NCBI GenBank assembly: GCA_016196565.1
Contig: JACPXK010000006.1
Location: forward strand, 76,098 to 140,097
Origin: Candidatus Omnitrophota bacterium
Lineage (GTDB): Bacteria > Omnitrophota > Omnitrophia > Omnitrophales > Aquincolibacteriaceae
Length of the DNA: 64,000 bases
Reading direction: 5' to 3'
Every line of letters starts with the position of its first letter. The first letter of the stretch is position 1. Positions 45,058 to 54,060 of this stretch are shown here, one piece after another. Below the pieces are notes generated by a model, which saw only the letters and a list, made by a program, of their open reading frames with translations, searched no databases and was not told where the DNA came from. Position numbers and translations under genes: made by a program.

Positions 45058-45816
45058 TTAAATATTGGCCGAAATATCTTTCGGCGGTTCTTTTTCCTTT
45101 TCCTCTTTGGGTTTAATTTCTTTGAAAGTATGAATGCCGCATTCCTTTTTGGACATGCCGGCCCACCTTCCCGAACGTTCATCATCCCCGGTTTGAACCG
45201 GCTTAGTGCACGGCCAGCAGCCGATGGAGAGGTACCCTTTTTCATAAAGCGGGTGCTGGGGGATATTATGCTCTTTCAAATACCACCAGGAATCGCGCGA
45301 AGTAAAATTGGCCAGAGGACTGATTTTATAAATCCCGCCTTCATATTCTTCAATGATGCGTACCGATTTGCGGAAATCGGTTTGCTGGCGGCGGATACCG
45401 CTCATCCAGGCTCCGTAATTTTTCAGGGCCTCGTCCAAAGGTTCTACCTTATTGATTTGGCAGCAAAGATCCGGGTTTTTTTCGTAAGGAACTCCGCCGT
45501 AATCGCTGACTACTTTGTTTTTGCGCTGGGGATCGGCGCGCAAATCCACGATATTTTTCAGACCTAAAAGTTTGGCGAGTTGATTTTTATAAGCCAAGGT
45601 TTCCGGAAAATGATATCCGGTTTCAAGAAAGAGAACCGGCACGTTCGGATTGATTTGACTGACCATGTGAAGCAGCGTGCCGCTTTCCGGACCAAAGGAA
45701 GAAGTCATGGCAATGCGGCCGGAAAATTCTCCCAAGGCCCAGGCGATAATTTCCTGAGGCTTTTTGGTTTCGAACTCCGCATTCCATTTTTCCAAATCCA
45801 ATTTGTCAGTCAACAT
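45058..45816 (-). CDS. cysH: assimilatory APS reductase (CysH family)
   Basis: CysH reduces activated sulfate to sulfite. The catalytic cysteine lies in KKECGIHTFKE near the C-terminus. The presence of DLCCQINKVEP and IGCWPCTKPV gives the CC...CxxC set that binds a 4Fe-4S cluster and marks APS-type reductases, as opposed to the clusterless PAPS reductases. The substrate site SSFGPESGTLLHM is intact. ATG with AAAGGA upstream. It follows the PHP gene by 8 bases. Confidence 0.94.
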   Translation of the reverse strand: MLTDKLDLEKWNAEFETKKPQEIIAWALGEFSGRIAMTSSFGPESGTLLHMVSQINPNVPVLFLETGYHFPETLAYKNQLAKLLGLKNIVDLRADPQRKNKVVSDYGGVPYEKNPDLCCQINKVEPLDEALKNYGAWMSGIRRQQTDFRKSVRIIEEYEGGIYKISPLANFTSRDSWWYLKEHNIPQHPLYEKGYLSIGCWPCTKPVQTGDDERSGRWAGMSKKECGIHTFKEIKPKEEKEKEPPKDISANI

Positions 45817-45824
45817 GCCATCCT

Positions 45825-46697
45825 TTATTTTCTGCCGCGAATTCGCCGGCGTAAAGCATCCACCATGTCATAGCCAAGCTCGACGCCTTCGCCCATCCAG
45901 CCGAGGTCAATACCCGGTTTATTGGCGCCGTGAAAATCGCTGCCTCCGGTCGGAACTAAATCAAAACGTTCAGCCACTTTTTGAAAGAACCGGTTGTCTT
46001 CCGCATTCTGGCAGCTATTATAAACCTCGATTGCCTCAAGACCTTCTTCTTTCAAACGGCCGATTTCCTTTTCCAAATTTTCAGGACTGAGTCTCATTTG
46101 TTTGGGATGCGCCACCGAGGCAATTCCGCCCGCTTTTCGAATGAGCGCTATCGCCTCACGGCTTGAAACACGTCTTTTGTCCACGTAAGCCGGCCGGCCC
46201 TTAGCAAGGTATTGATCAAATGCTTCTTGACCGGTTTTGACTATGCCTTTTTTGATCATGGTTTTAGCGAAATGAGGCCGCCCCAACTGTTTTCCCGCCG
46301 GAATTTCATCCGTACCGTAAGCTTCGCGTATCACTTCCCGCAAGGCGATGTCGAACCCGAGCGAATTCAATTTTTCAATGATCTGAGGATTTCTCTGGCG
46401 CCTGGCTTCCTGAATTTTAGCAAACGCCTGATTTAATTCCGGATGATTTTGATCCAGAAAAAATCCCAAAATATGCAATGTGCCGGGCTCAAACTGCGCG
46501 CTGATTTCCACGCCGGCAACAAGTTCTATTTGCTGTTTTTCAGCTTCCTGGCGGCATTTTTCAAAACTCGACATGGTGTCATGATCGGTTACTGAAACGC
46601 AGGCCAAACCCTTTTGTTTGCAGTAACGGATAAGTTCTTCCGGCGCATACGATCCGTCTGAATGCGTCGTATGCATATGAAAATCCACCCGCTTCAC
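45825..46697 (-). CDS. PHP-domain phosphatase, probably 3',5'-nucleoside bisphosphate phosphatase
   Basis: A PHP metal-binding domain with DFHMHTTHSDGS, TDHDTMSSF, AGVEISAQ, VAHPKQM and PTGGSDFHG. The size (290 residues) and pattern match the YciV/TrpH group; a characterised member hydrolyses pAp. Location between cysC and cysH fits removal of pAp formed from PAPS. The GTG start overlaps the cysC stop (GTGA). Confidence 0.9.
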   Translation of the reverse strand: MKRVDFHMHTTHSDGSYAPEELIRYCKQKGLACVSVTDHDTMSSFEKCRQEAEKQQIELVAGVEISAQFEPGTLHILGFFLDQNHPELNQAFAKIQEARRQRNPQIIEKLNSLGFDIALREVIREAYGTDEIPAGKQLGRPHFAKTMIKKGIVKTGQEAFDQYLAKGRPAYVDKRRVSSREAIALIRKAGGIASVAHPKQMRLSPENLEKEIGRLKEEGLEAIEVYNSCQNAEDNRFFQKVAERFDLVPTGGSDFHGANKPGIDLGWMGEGVELGYDMVDALRRRIRGRK

Positions 46698-47287
46698 GGC
46701 GACGGATTCATCCTGCCGGTTTTAAGACTTAAATATCCCAATTCTTCCAGGCGCCGGATAATTTTTTCCGCGGATTCTTCCGGGCTTTCCCGTTCTGTAT
46801 CGCAAATAATTTCAGGCCGGACCGGTTCCTCATAAGGATCATCCACACCGGTAAACCCTTTTATCTCGCCCGCCTTGGCTTTTTGATAAAGTCCTTTGAC
46901 ATCGCGTTTCTGGCAAGCCTCAACCGAGGCCTTGACATAAACTTCCACGAAATTACCGATGAGATGACGGTTTGAATCCCGAGCTTCACGATAAGGCGAA
47001 ACGGCAGAAGCGATGGCAATAATTCCATTCCGGGTTAAAAGATGGCAAACAAAACCAATGCGTTTGATATTGATGTCACGGTCTTCTTTGGAAAAACCGA
47101 GCCCTTTGCTTAAATGGGTGCGGACTACATCGCCGTCTAAAAGCTCGGCTTTCAAATTCCATTTTCGGAATTGCCGTTCCAAAATTCTTGCAATCGTGGA
47201 CTTTCCCGAGCTCGGAAGCCCGGTGAGCCAGAGCGTAACCCCTTTTAAAACCTTGGCTTTGGATTGCTCAAAAAGAGATGATTTCAT
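46694..47287 (-). CDS. cysC: adenylyl-sulfate kinase
   Basis: CysC phosphorylates APS to PAPS. The P-loop LTGLPSSGKSTIARIL is intact, followed by LLDGDVVRTHLSKGLGFSKEDRD and SAVSPYREARD typical of the family. This complete enzyme complements the degenerate CysC-like domain on CysN. First gene of the sulfur operon with the promoter at 47367-47395. Because the CysH here looks APS-specific, PAPS may be needed for sulfation reactions. Confidence 0.96.
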   Translation of the reverse strand: MKSSLFEQSKAKVLKGVTLWLTGLPSSGKSTIARILERQFRKWNLKAELLDGDVVRTHLSKGLGFSKEDRDINIKRIGFVCHLLTRNGIIAIASAVSPYREARDSNRHLIGNFVEVYVKASVEACQKRDVKGLYQKAKAGEIKGFTGVDDPYEEPVRPEIICDTERESPEESAEKIIRRLEELGYLSLKTGRMNPSP

Positions 47288-47366
47288 GGTTTAAAATTTA
47301 TTCCCATCTCGTGATTTAACAATTAGTTACGACGATTTTGAAGCGCCGGACGAGAAATGGAAAGTT

Positions 47367-47395
47367 AATATACAACGATTCGTTAGGAGTGTCAA
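47367..47395 (-). promoter_or_regulatory. strong sigma-70 promoter for the cysC-bioB operon
   Basis: On the minus strand a perfect TTGACA (47390-47395), 17 bases, then TATATT (47367-47372). It lies between the tatC stop and cysC, about 80 bases before the ATG. The long leader holds no riboswitch that I can recognise. Confidence 0.7.
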
Positions 47396-47400
47396 AAACT

Positions 47401-48102
47401 CTATTTCTCGAAAAAACGGGAAATCCAGAGGGAAATTTCGAAGAGAAGCATAAGCGGCAGGGCTAAAAGAAGCTGGCTTACGGGGTCCGGAGATGGGGTC
47501 AGAAGTGCGCTTAACACAAAAATAATAACGATAAAGGCTTTTCTTGCCTTCACCAGGGTCTTTGTCTTTACCACTCCTAGCCTGACCAAACCGACGATAA
47601 ACACCGGAAAATCAAACAAAACGCCGAAGGCAATCAAGGTTCCCGTCAAAAAGGAAAAATAAGGGCCAATGCCTAAAAGGGGTTTAAGGCTTTCCGTTTG
47701 ATAACTTAAAAGAAATCCGAGCCCCCAAGGCAGGATATAAGCATAAGCAAAAATCACCCCGGCAAAAAAAAGTGCGGCTGAGATTAAAATCATGGGCAGG
47801 AGGATTTTTTTTTCCTTTTGATAAAGCCCGGGGACGATAAAAAACCAAATTTGGGAGAGTAAAAACGGAGAAGTCATGACCACCCCTGCAAGCGCCGCTA
47901 CTTTCAAATGGGTCATGAAGGCTTCAAAAGGCTTCTGAAAAAAAAGTTGGACGTCGCCCCGCGCTTTCAAAGGAAGGGTAAAAAAATCAATGAGCTGGCC
48001 GGAAAAAAAATAAGCGGCAACGCTGGCAAGAACAAAAAGAATAAGGGAAAAAAGCAGGCGGCGTCTTAATTCTTCAAAATGGGTAACAAAATCGGAAAAC
48101 AC
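47401..48102 (-). CDS. tatC: Sec-independent protein translocase TatC
   Basis: TatC recognises twin-arginine signals. The N-terminal FVTHFEELRRRLLFSL and six hydrophobic helices are present, with the conserved SPFLLSQIWFFIVPGLYQKEK and FGVLFDFPVFIVGL segments. I use GTG 48100-48102 as the start because the family begins a few residues before HxEELRRR; the frame is open 25 codons further into the ROK gene, including an ATG at 48168. No tatA/tatB is in the window. It is relevant to the Tat-like motif in the giant protein. Confidence 0.93.
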   Translation of the reverse strand: MFSDFVTHFEELRRRLLFSLILFVLASVAAYFFSGQLIDFFTLPLKARGDVQLFFQKPFEAFMTHLKVAALAGVVMTSPFLLSQIWFFIVPGLYQKEKKILLPMILISAALFFAGVIFAYAYILPWGLGFLLSYQTESLKPLLGIGPYFSFLTGTLIAFGVLFDFPVFIVGLVRLGVVKTKTLVKARKAFIVIIFVLSALLTPSPDPVSQLLLALPLMLLFEISLWISRFFEK

Positions 48103-48109
48103 ACCCGCA

Positions 48110-49336
48110 TCACGCTTGCGCGAAAACTTCTCGCGCGACAATACCGACGACGCCCAAGGCAACCGCATTTTCTCCAAACGCGGAAGGAATGATTTTTACA
48201 TGGCTTGCAGCTTCTTCCACGGCCCATTCTTTCACGGCAGATTTAATCGAATCAAGCAGAGGGGCGCCGCAATCTTCGATGCCGCCGCCGATCACAACAA
48301 TTTCGGGATTGAGCAAATTCACGAGGAAGGCGATCTTTTTGCCCAAATCATTGCCGGCACGTTCCACGACTTTTAAGGCCAGAGGATCTTTTTCTTTGAT
48401 GGCGCGAACGATGTCTTTAAAACTAAGTTTTCCCAAATCCCCTTGGACATGATCACGCATTACGGATTTCTCACCCTTTTCAAGGAATTCACGGGCATAA
48501 CGAATCATGCCGATATCCATTTCCCAACGGCCGAGCTGCGTGGCGATTTGCTGGGCATATTCATTAGAAGCGGATTTATAGCTGACAATACCGAGCTCTC
48601 CGGCTGCCCCGGTAGCACCCCGGTAAATTTCGCCGTTGACAAGAATTCCGCACCCGACACCCGAAAACATATAAAGCATGTGCCGAACGTCCCGGTCCAA
48701 ACCTAGCCATTTTTCGCCAAGCACGGCGGCATTGGCGTCATTTTCCACGAAAGTCGGAATATTCAGGCGCTTTTCAAAAGTGTCTTTAATCGAAAGACAA
48801 ACGGATAAATCTTTTTCTCCCAAACTTTGCGGCCAACGAATGGTTCTTCCGCGTTCATCGATAATGCCCGGAACGCCGACCCCGACGCCCACAATTCTAG
48901 TTTTATCGATTTGAGCCTTTTCAATAATTTCCGCGGCAAGATCGACCATGTTTTCAATCACGCGTTCCGAATTTTCGGGAAGCCGGTCACGTTTGAGTTC
49001 CGAGATAACATTGATTTCCAAATCAACAAGAACGCCGACCGTATTAAGCATGTTGAGGCCGACCCCAACGATGTAACCGGCTTTCGGATTAAGCTCGACC
49101 AAAACAGGTTTACGGCCGCCGGTTGATTCGTCAAGCTCACCTTCGATGACCAGTCCTTTTTTGATGTAATGATTGACATAATTAGAGACCGTGACAATGT
49201 TGAGTTCTGTAATTTTGGAAATGTCGGTGCGGGAAATAGGGCCGTTTTTACGGATGACCTCAAGGATGGATAAATTCTTCCGCTCTTTATCGGTGAGGAT
49301 GCGATCTTTTAAAAGAATTTGCTTGATCATGGCCAA
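48110..49336 (-). CDS. ROK-family transcriptional regulator/sugar kinase homologue
   Basis: An N-terminal winged-helix segment (NLSILEVIRKNGPISRTDISKITELNIVTVSNYVNHYIKKG) precedes a ROK domain with DIGG-like GVGVGVPGIIDERG, the ATP/zinc region ATGAAGELGIVSY and NLLNPEIVVIGGGIED. The usual cluster of zinc cysteines in CxCGxxGCxE is not evident. It probably senses a sugar and controls the adjacent glycan genes. The TTG at 49336 has AAGGAG 5-8 bases upstream; an ATG two codons later is an alternative. Confidence 0.85.
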   Translation of the reverse strand: MAMIKQILLKDRILTDKERKNLSILEVIRKNGPISRTDISKITELNIVTVSNYVNHYIKKGLVIEGELDESTGGRKPVLVELNPKAGYIVGVGLNMLNTVGVLVDLEINVISELKRDRLPENSERVIENMVDLAAEIIEKAQIDKTRIVGVGVGVPGIIDERGRTIRWPQSLGEKDLSVCLSIKDTFEKRLNIPTFVENDANAAVLGEKWLGLDRDVRHMLYMFSGVGCGILVNGEIYRGATGAAGELGIVSYKSASNEYAQQIATQLGRWEMDIGMIRYAREFLEKGEKSVMRDHVQGDLGKLSFKDIVRAIKEKDPLALKVVERAGNDLGKKIAFLVNLLNPEIVVIGGGIEDCGAPLLDSIKSAVKEWAVEEAASHVKIIPSAFGENAVALGVVGIVAREVFAQA

Positions 49337-49405
49337 GAGCTCTCCTTCCCCACTTCTGTCAATAACGACCGATGTTAAAAGTCTGTATTAAGTTACAGAT
49401 TCGGT

Positions 49406-49433
49406 ATTGTATATCTAAATAACTTATTTGCAA
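49406..49433 (-). promoter_or_regulatory. sigma-70-type promoter for the ROK gene
   Basis: On the minus strand TTGCAA (49428-49433), 16 bases, TACAAT (49406-49411), about 70 bases before the ROK start. No operator is identified with confidence. Confidence 0.5.
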
Positions 49434-49441
49434 ACATTAGT

Positions 49442-51502
49442 TTACGTCATGAAAAAACTTTCTTTCACTAATAAATCTTCGGCCTTTTTTCCCACCAAAT
49501 CCTGATGAAAACGTTTCTGAATAGAGCCGTTTTTAAGATAATTGCAAATTGCAACCAGGGTCATGCCTTGATCCAGGGCAAGGTATTGATAGTTAACTTT
49601 TTGATTGATGACATTCAAGGAATCATAAAAACCATATTCCCCATACATATTAAAATCGAGAAGGCGCAAGATGTTGGCCGCGGCATCATGGGGCAAAGAG
49701 TCTAGGGCCAAAAAACTAACATGAGGGGTTATTACCCCACGATCCGGATACCCTTTTGACCCCAAAGCTTTGACCCCAAATTCGGAATACCGCCACTGGC
49801 GGCCGTTGGTGACGCTGGCCGGCGAAATTCCCCAAACCGGATATTTTTTTTCCTTCAACGCGTAATCACGCTGTATCTGCGTGGCAACACGATTATTCAG
49901 GCCAAGTCCCCGGTTTGCTAATTCTCTTTCACGCATCACAAGCGTTGGCATCAAAAATTCGAAAAGCGACCCTCCCCAACTGGGAACAAATTTTTTACCT
50001 CGATATTGATAAATGCCCTGAAAATAGGACACGCCGTCTTGTTCCGTATCTTGGCCTTGGGGTGTTTGCGTTTGCCATCTCCAAGCCTCGGGAGGCGTTC
50101 GAAATAAAAACCACCAATGTTCGCGGGGGACGTCTCCTTTGCCTATGGCATAAAAACTGGTCGCTCGGGCTTCGGTGGCAAGGAGTCCGTAATGATAGGA
50201 TAAAATATTGTTCCGGTCTCCGTCGTAGCCCACGCTAAGCTGATTGTTCTCCGGATCCAAAAAATGAGAAAAATTAAAAGAATCAAGAAAATCACTAGCC
50301 TGTTTCCCGAGCTCTGGGCCGAAGGCCTGCCGGACCACCACAAGAGAAATCGCCAGCCATCCGCTGTCGACCGTGGAGACATAATTCCGCGTCACGGAAA
50401 GTTTTTTGGTTTCATAGAAATTATAAAAAAATCCGTTCCACCGCTTGAGCTTTTTCATCGTCTCAAAAACCGCTTGAATCCGGCTGATCGCTTCTCGCCG
50501 TGAAATAAATTCTAAATCATACGCGGCCACGGTAGCTAAAAAATCCATGGCGATATTGGTGGGAGAGGTGTAATCGGCGGCCAGCGAGGCGTCTCCGAGA
50601 CGGATATGATCGACGATCAAGTGGGTGTTTTTATCACGGGCATTTTCAAAATATTTCCACGTATCCCGCGCGATTTCTTTTAGCAGTCCTTTTTTGGTTA
50701 TTTTGCCGACAAGCCGTAACTGCCCCTGACGTTTTGCATTCAGGATAGTGCGAGGAAATCCCGCGAGATTGTCCCGATGGCTTTCAAACTCCACGTCATT
50801 GTCCCCGTAGAAAGCCATTTCATCCATCCACATGTCCCCGTAAAGAGGCCCTTGCTTGGCAACGAGAATAATTCCGAGTTCTGACAATTGGTCCAAATCA
50901 ATCCCCTTAAAGATGGAAATAGGGATAATGACATCGCTCCATTTATGCTGGACGTCGAAACATTGTTCCGTAAAGTCATGCAGAACGGACTTCCCCTCCC
51001 AATCTGTCAAAGAAAGACGCATGCGCCCGCTAAAAGATTCTCGAGTCAATTGATGGCGGCATTTGAGCGCCAAATATTGGGCTTGGCTTACGTCCAATTT
51101 ATTGAGATTGCTCTTAACGGCGGCTTTTTCGCCGGGGCCCAACCGATGGGTAATTTTCATGGAAAGACCGCGATGATGGCCGCGCGCGTCATCTTTATCG
51201 ATGATAAAGCGGATTTTTTCGGCATTTTTTGCATCCGGAATCCAAGCGGCTCCTAAAAGATTTTTTCGCTGGCCGGAATTAAAATCGTCAATCACCTTGA
51301 ATTGAGGAGAGCTCAAAAGAGATTTGCTCAGAGGAATGGTTTGATAAACGGAAAGCGCTTTGTGGGAAGGCGCTAAAACGGTTGGCGGAGGTGTCGTGGC
51401 ACAGGAACCAAGAAAAAAAACACTGGTAAAAAACAGCGGCAAAAATAAAAAGCGCCAGGCCCCTTTTTTTAGCAACGATTTAACAAAGGGGCCTGGCACC
51501 AT
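49442..51502 (-). CDS. lipoprotein with carbohydrate-binding-like and glycoamylase-like (GH144-type) domains
   Basis: Signal with lipobox (LFFTSVFFLGSC). Residues about 50-220 form a beta-rich module with FKVIDDFNSGQ, suggestive of a carbohydrate-binding domain. The rest is helical and matches the putative glycoamylase family: STVDSGWLAISLVVVRQAFG, WGGSLFEFLMPTLVM, YPVWGISPASV and GVITPHVSFLALDSLP. That family includes endo-beta-1,2-glucanases. It should work in the periplasm or on the cell surface. The ATG and first codons lie within a palindromic repeat (51454-51500); the true start may be later. Follows the GH94 gene by 25 bases. Confidence 0.8.
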   Translation of the reverse strand: MVPGPFVKSLLKKGAWRFLFLPLFFTSVFFLGSCATTPPPTVLAPSHKALSVYQTIPLSKSLLSSPQFKVIDDFNSGQRKNLLGAAWIPDAKNAEKIRFIIDKDDARGHHRGLSMKITHRLGPGEKAAVKSNLNKLDVSQAQYLALKCRHQLTRESFSGRMRLSLTDWEGKSVLHDFTEQCFDVQHKWSDVIIPISIFKGIDLDQLSELGIILVAKQGPLYGDMWMDEMAFYGDNDVEFESHRDNLAGFPRTILNAKRQGQLRLVGKITKKGLLKEIARDTWKYFENARDKNTHLIVDHIRLGDASLAADYTSPTNIAMDFLATVAAYDLEFISRREAISRIQAVFETMKKLKRWNGFFYNFYETKKLSVTRNYVSTVDSGWLAISLVVVRQAFGPELGKQASDFLDSFNFSHFLDPENNQLSVGYDGDRNNILSYHYGLLATEARATSFYAIGKGDVPREHWWFLFRTPPEAWRWQTQTPQGQDTEQDGVSYFQGIYQYRGKKFVPSWGGSLFEFLMPTLVMRERELANRGLGLNNRVATQIQRDYALKEKKYPVWGISPASVTNGRQWRYSEFGVKALGSKGYPDRGVITPHVSFLALDSLPHDAAANILRLLDFNMYGEYGFYDSLNVINQKVNYQYLALDQGMTLVAICNYLKNGSIQKRFHQDLVGKKAEDLLVKESFFMT
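51454..51500. repeat. inverted GGGGCC repeat pair spanning the start of the glycoamylase-like gene
   Basis: GCCAGGCCCCTTT (51454-51466) and AAAGGGGCCTGGC (51485-51497) form perfect 13-base arms around an 18-base loop. GGGGCCTGGCACC at 51488-51500 is nearly identical to 3091-3103. The repeat covers the start codon region and the signal-peptide n-region. Confidence 0.7.
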
Positions 51503-51527
51503 CTGGTTTTGATTTTAAGTTTTTAGG

Positions 51528-54014
51528 TTAACCTAACGTAACTTCCACCCGGTGCTGGCGGCCATCCCGAAAAGCGGGCACAATATTGGAGCTTTGCTTT
51601 TTGCCGTCCACGATCATTTGAACGACGCCCATACCGGTGTTTTTCGGATTTTTCACTTCGATACGATAAGTCGTGCCGCGGAAAAGACGCTTCACTTTGA
51701 AACCCGGCCATGCTTTCGGAATCACAGGATCGATCAGAAGCCCTTCGCGCACCGGACGGATACCGAGCATCCAGTTAAGAACCACGACGGCGTACCACGC
51801 TCCGGAACCCGTGTACCATGTCCAGCTGCCGCGGCCATTATTCGGAGAATCCGGTCCATCCACATTGCCCGGCGTCACATACGGCTCGGCAAAATAAAGA
51901 TCCGGATCCAAACCGCGCTCGACAGGGTTGAAGCTCTTGTAAACTTCATAGGCCTTATCGCCTTCACGCATCATGGCTTCGGCCTGAACCGCCCATGTTC
52001 CCGCGTGCGTGTAAAGGCCGCCGTTTTCACGCACCGAAGGAGCATAGCGTGTGATGTAACCAATCGTCGGATCGGTTTTGTCATAGGCCGGGGTGAGGAG
52101 AAGCGGCCCGTATTTTTTGTAAAGCATTTTCCGGGTCACATCCATAATTTGTTTCGAACGTTCCGGGGATGAAACGCCGCAGATCACGGCCCAAGTCTGG
52201 CAGTTGAGGAAAATCTTTCCCTTGTCTTGTGTTTTGCTACCAAGAGGACGGCCGTCATCGCGCGTCGCGCCCTGATACCATTCTCCGTCCCAGCCGGCAG
52301 TGTTGATCGCGGCTTTCAAGGCTTCGGCTTTCTTCAAATATTCCGCCGCTTTTTTCTTGTCGCCGCGTTCTCCCATAATTGGAGCAATACGCGTAAGAAT
52401 TCCATAAAGAAAATGACCGAGCCAAATGGATTCGCCTTTCCATTTAATTCCGACATGAGAGAGGCCGTCGTTCCAATCGCATTCTCCCATCAAAGGAAGC
52501 CCGCGCGGAGAAAAACGCGTGAAGACTTTATCGATGGCGCGAAGAAGATGATCGTAAAGCGTTCCTTCGGCCACTTCCTTGGTTTTCGGATCGGGAAGGA
52601 ATTTCGCTTTAATGTCGAGAATTCCATAATCCGCGGTTTCATCAAGGTAATTGAGTGTTATGAAATCAAGCCAGAGAAGGTCGTCCGAACAATGCGTGAT
52701 CGCTCCCATGCTCGTTCCGTGATGCCACCAGTGATAGACCGTGCCGTCGGGAAATTGCTGTTCGGCGTGAAGGAGAATTTGTTTTTTGGCGAGCTCCGGT
52801 TTCGTCGAGAAGAAAATCTGACAATCCTGAAGTTGATCGCGGTAACCGAATCCGCCGCTTGATTGATAGTAGGCGCAACGGGCCCAAAGGCGCGCCGAGA
52901 TCGCCTGATATTTCATCCAGATATTGGTCATGAAATTAAGCGATTCGTCCGGCGTTTCTACCGAGGTTGCGTTTACAAACGTATCCCAAAGCGCTTTTAC
53001 TTTGGAAAGTTCCTGGTCGGCTGTTTTCGGATTCGAATATTTCTTAATGATGCGGACGGCATCTTCTTTTGAATTCGGAGAGCCGAGCAAAAAGACAACC
53101 GTTTTCTCGCCCTTGGGTTCAAGCTCGACATCGACTTGCAAACTTCCGCAGGCATCGCCCCATTTCCCTTCGGAGTTTTTCAACTTTCCGTCAACCACTG
53201 TTTGAGGCGCGTTCGGATCATTGTAAATGCCGAGGAAAGATTCTTTATAACCATCATAAGCAACCGGCTTCGGGAAAGACGCGTGAAAACCCTGAAGCGG
53301 CTTTTCGACCATACCGGTCGAAATAAATCCCGGAACCAGCGGTGCGCGCTTGAGGCCATAAATCATTCCGTTTTTACGGTCGATCCAAGTTTCGATAAAG
53401 GTTTTGTGGAATTCCCGGTGCGTATCCGCCCAGTTGCCAAGCAGCCAGTCGAAATACGTGAAAAGGCTTAAGGAACGTTTTTTGCTGCCTTCATTTTTCA
53501 AAACAATTTTCCAGACTTCCACCGGCTCTTCGGCATCGACGAAAATGGTTTTTTCGGTCGTGATGTCGTTCAGGCGGCTGGTAAGCACAGAATAGCCTTG
53601 CCCGTGCCGTACCTCGAAGAAATCAAATTTGGGCATGACCGGCTTCCACGTCGCGGACCAGAATTTTTTCGTGTCATTGTCGCGGATATAAATGTATTTG
53701 CCCCAGCTGTCGCGGATCAAATCCTGATCCCAGCGCGTAACACGTGAGAGATTGGAATTGTCGCGCCATGAAAATCCGGAGCCGGTTTGAGTTTCGACGG
53801 CGCCGTAATCGCCGTTACAAATCACATTGACCCACGGGCGCGGTGTGTCGGGACGGGTGATCACGTATTCACGGCCGTCGGCGGTGAAGTATCCGTATTT
53901 GGATAAAAATTTCTTTTCTTTTGATTCTTTAGATCCTTTCGATAAAGACGGTTTCGTTTCGGCTTTCTCGGCTTTTTTAATTTTTTTCATGGGTTTCTCT
54001 TTCATAGTCGGCAT
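51528..54014 (-). CDS. GH94-family glycoside phosphorylase
   Basis: 828 residues with the GH94 organisation: N-terminal beta-sandwich (GYFTADGREYVIT, NGDYGAVETQTGSGFSWR), the (alpha/alpha)6 barrel, and the general-acid aspartate in LMGECDWNDGLSH. YRDQLQDCQIF and LLTPAYDKTDPTIGYI are typical of cellobiose-phosphorylase-like members. The substrate (cellobiose, laminaribiose or beta-1,2-oligoglucan) cannot be read from the sequence; the neighbour suggests beta-1,2-glucan. No signal peptide, so it is cytoplasmic. The first 40 residues are Lys-rich. AAGGAA precedes the ATG. Confidence 0.92.
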   Translation of the reverse strand: MPTMKEKPMKKIKKAEKAETKPSLSKGSKESKEKKFLSKYGYFTADGREYVITRPDTPRPWVNVICNGDYGAVETQTGSGFSWRDNSNLSRVTRWDQDLIRDSWGKYIYIRDNDTKKFWSATWKPVMPKFDFFEVRHGQGYSVLTSRLNDITTEKTIFVDAEEPVEVWKIVLKNEGSKKRSLSLFTYFDWLLGNWADTHREFHKTFIETWIDRKNGMIYGLKRAPLVPGFISTGMVEKPLQGFHASFPKPVAYDGYKESFLGIYNDPNAPQTVVDGKLKNSEGKWGDACGSLQVDVELEPKGEKTVVFLLGSPNSKEDAVRIIKKYSNPKTADQELSKVKALWDTFVNATSVETPDESLNFMTNIWMKYQAISARLWARCAYYQSSGGFGYRDQLQDCQIFFSTKPELAKKQILLHAEQQFPDGTVYHWWHHGTSMGAITHCSDDLLWLDFITLNYLDETADYGILDIKAKFLPDPKTKEVAEGTLYDHLLRAIDKVFTRFSPRGLPLMGECDWNDGLSHVGIKWKGESIWLGHFLYGILTRIAPIMGERGDKKKAAEYLKKAEALKAAINTAGWDGEWYQGATRDDGRPLGSKTQDKGKIFLNCQTWAVICGVSSPERSKQIMDVTRKMLYKKYGPLLLTPAYDKTDPTIGYITRYAPSVRENGGLYTHAGTWAVQAEAMMREGDKAYEVYKSFNPVERGLDPDLYFAEPYVTPGNVDGPDSPNNGRGSWTWYTGSGAWYAVVVLNWMLGIRPVREGLLIDPVIPKAWPGFKVKRLFRGTTYRIEVKNPKNTGMGVVQMIVDGKKQSSNIVPAFRDGRQHRVEVTLG

Positions 54015-54060
54015 TTCTAAATTTCCTTTCTCGAATCTTTAAGAATTTTAAATTAAGGCC

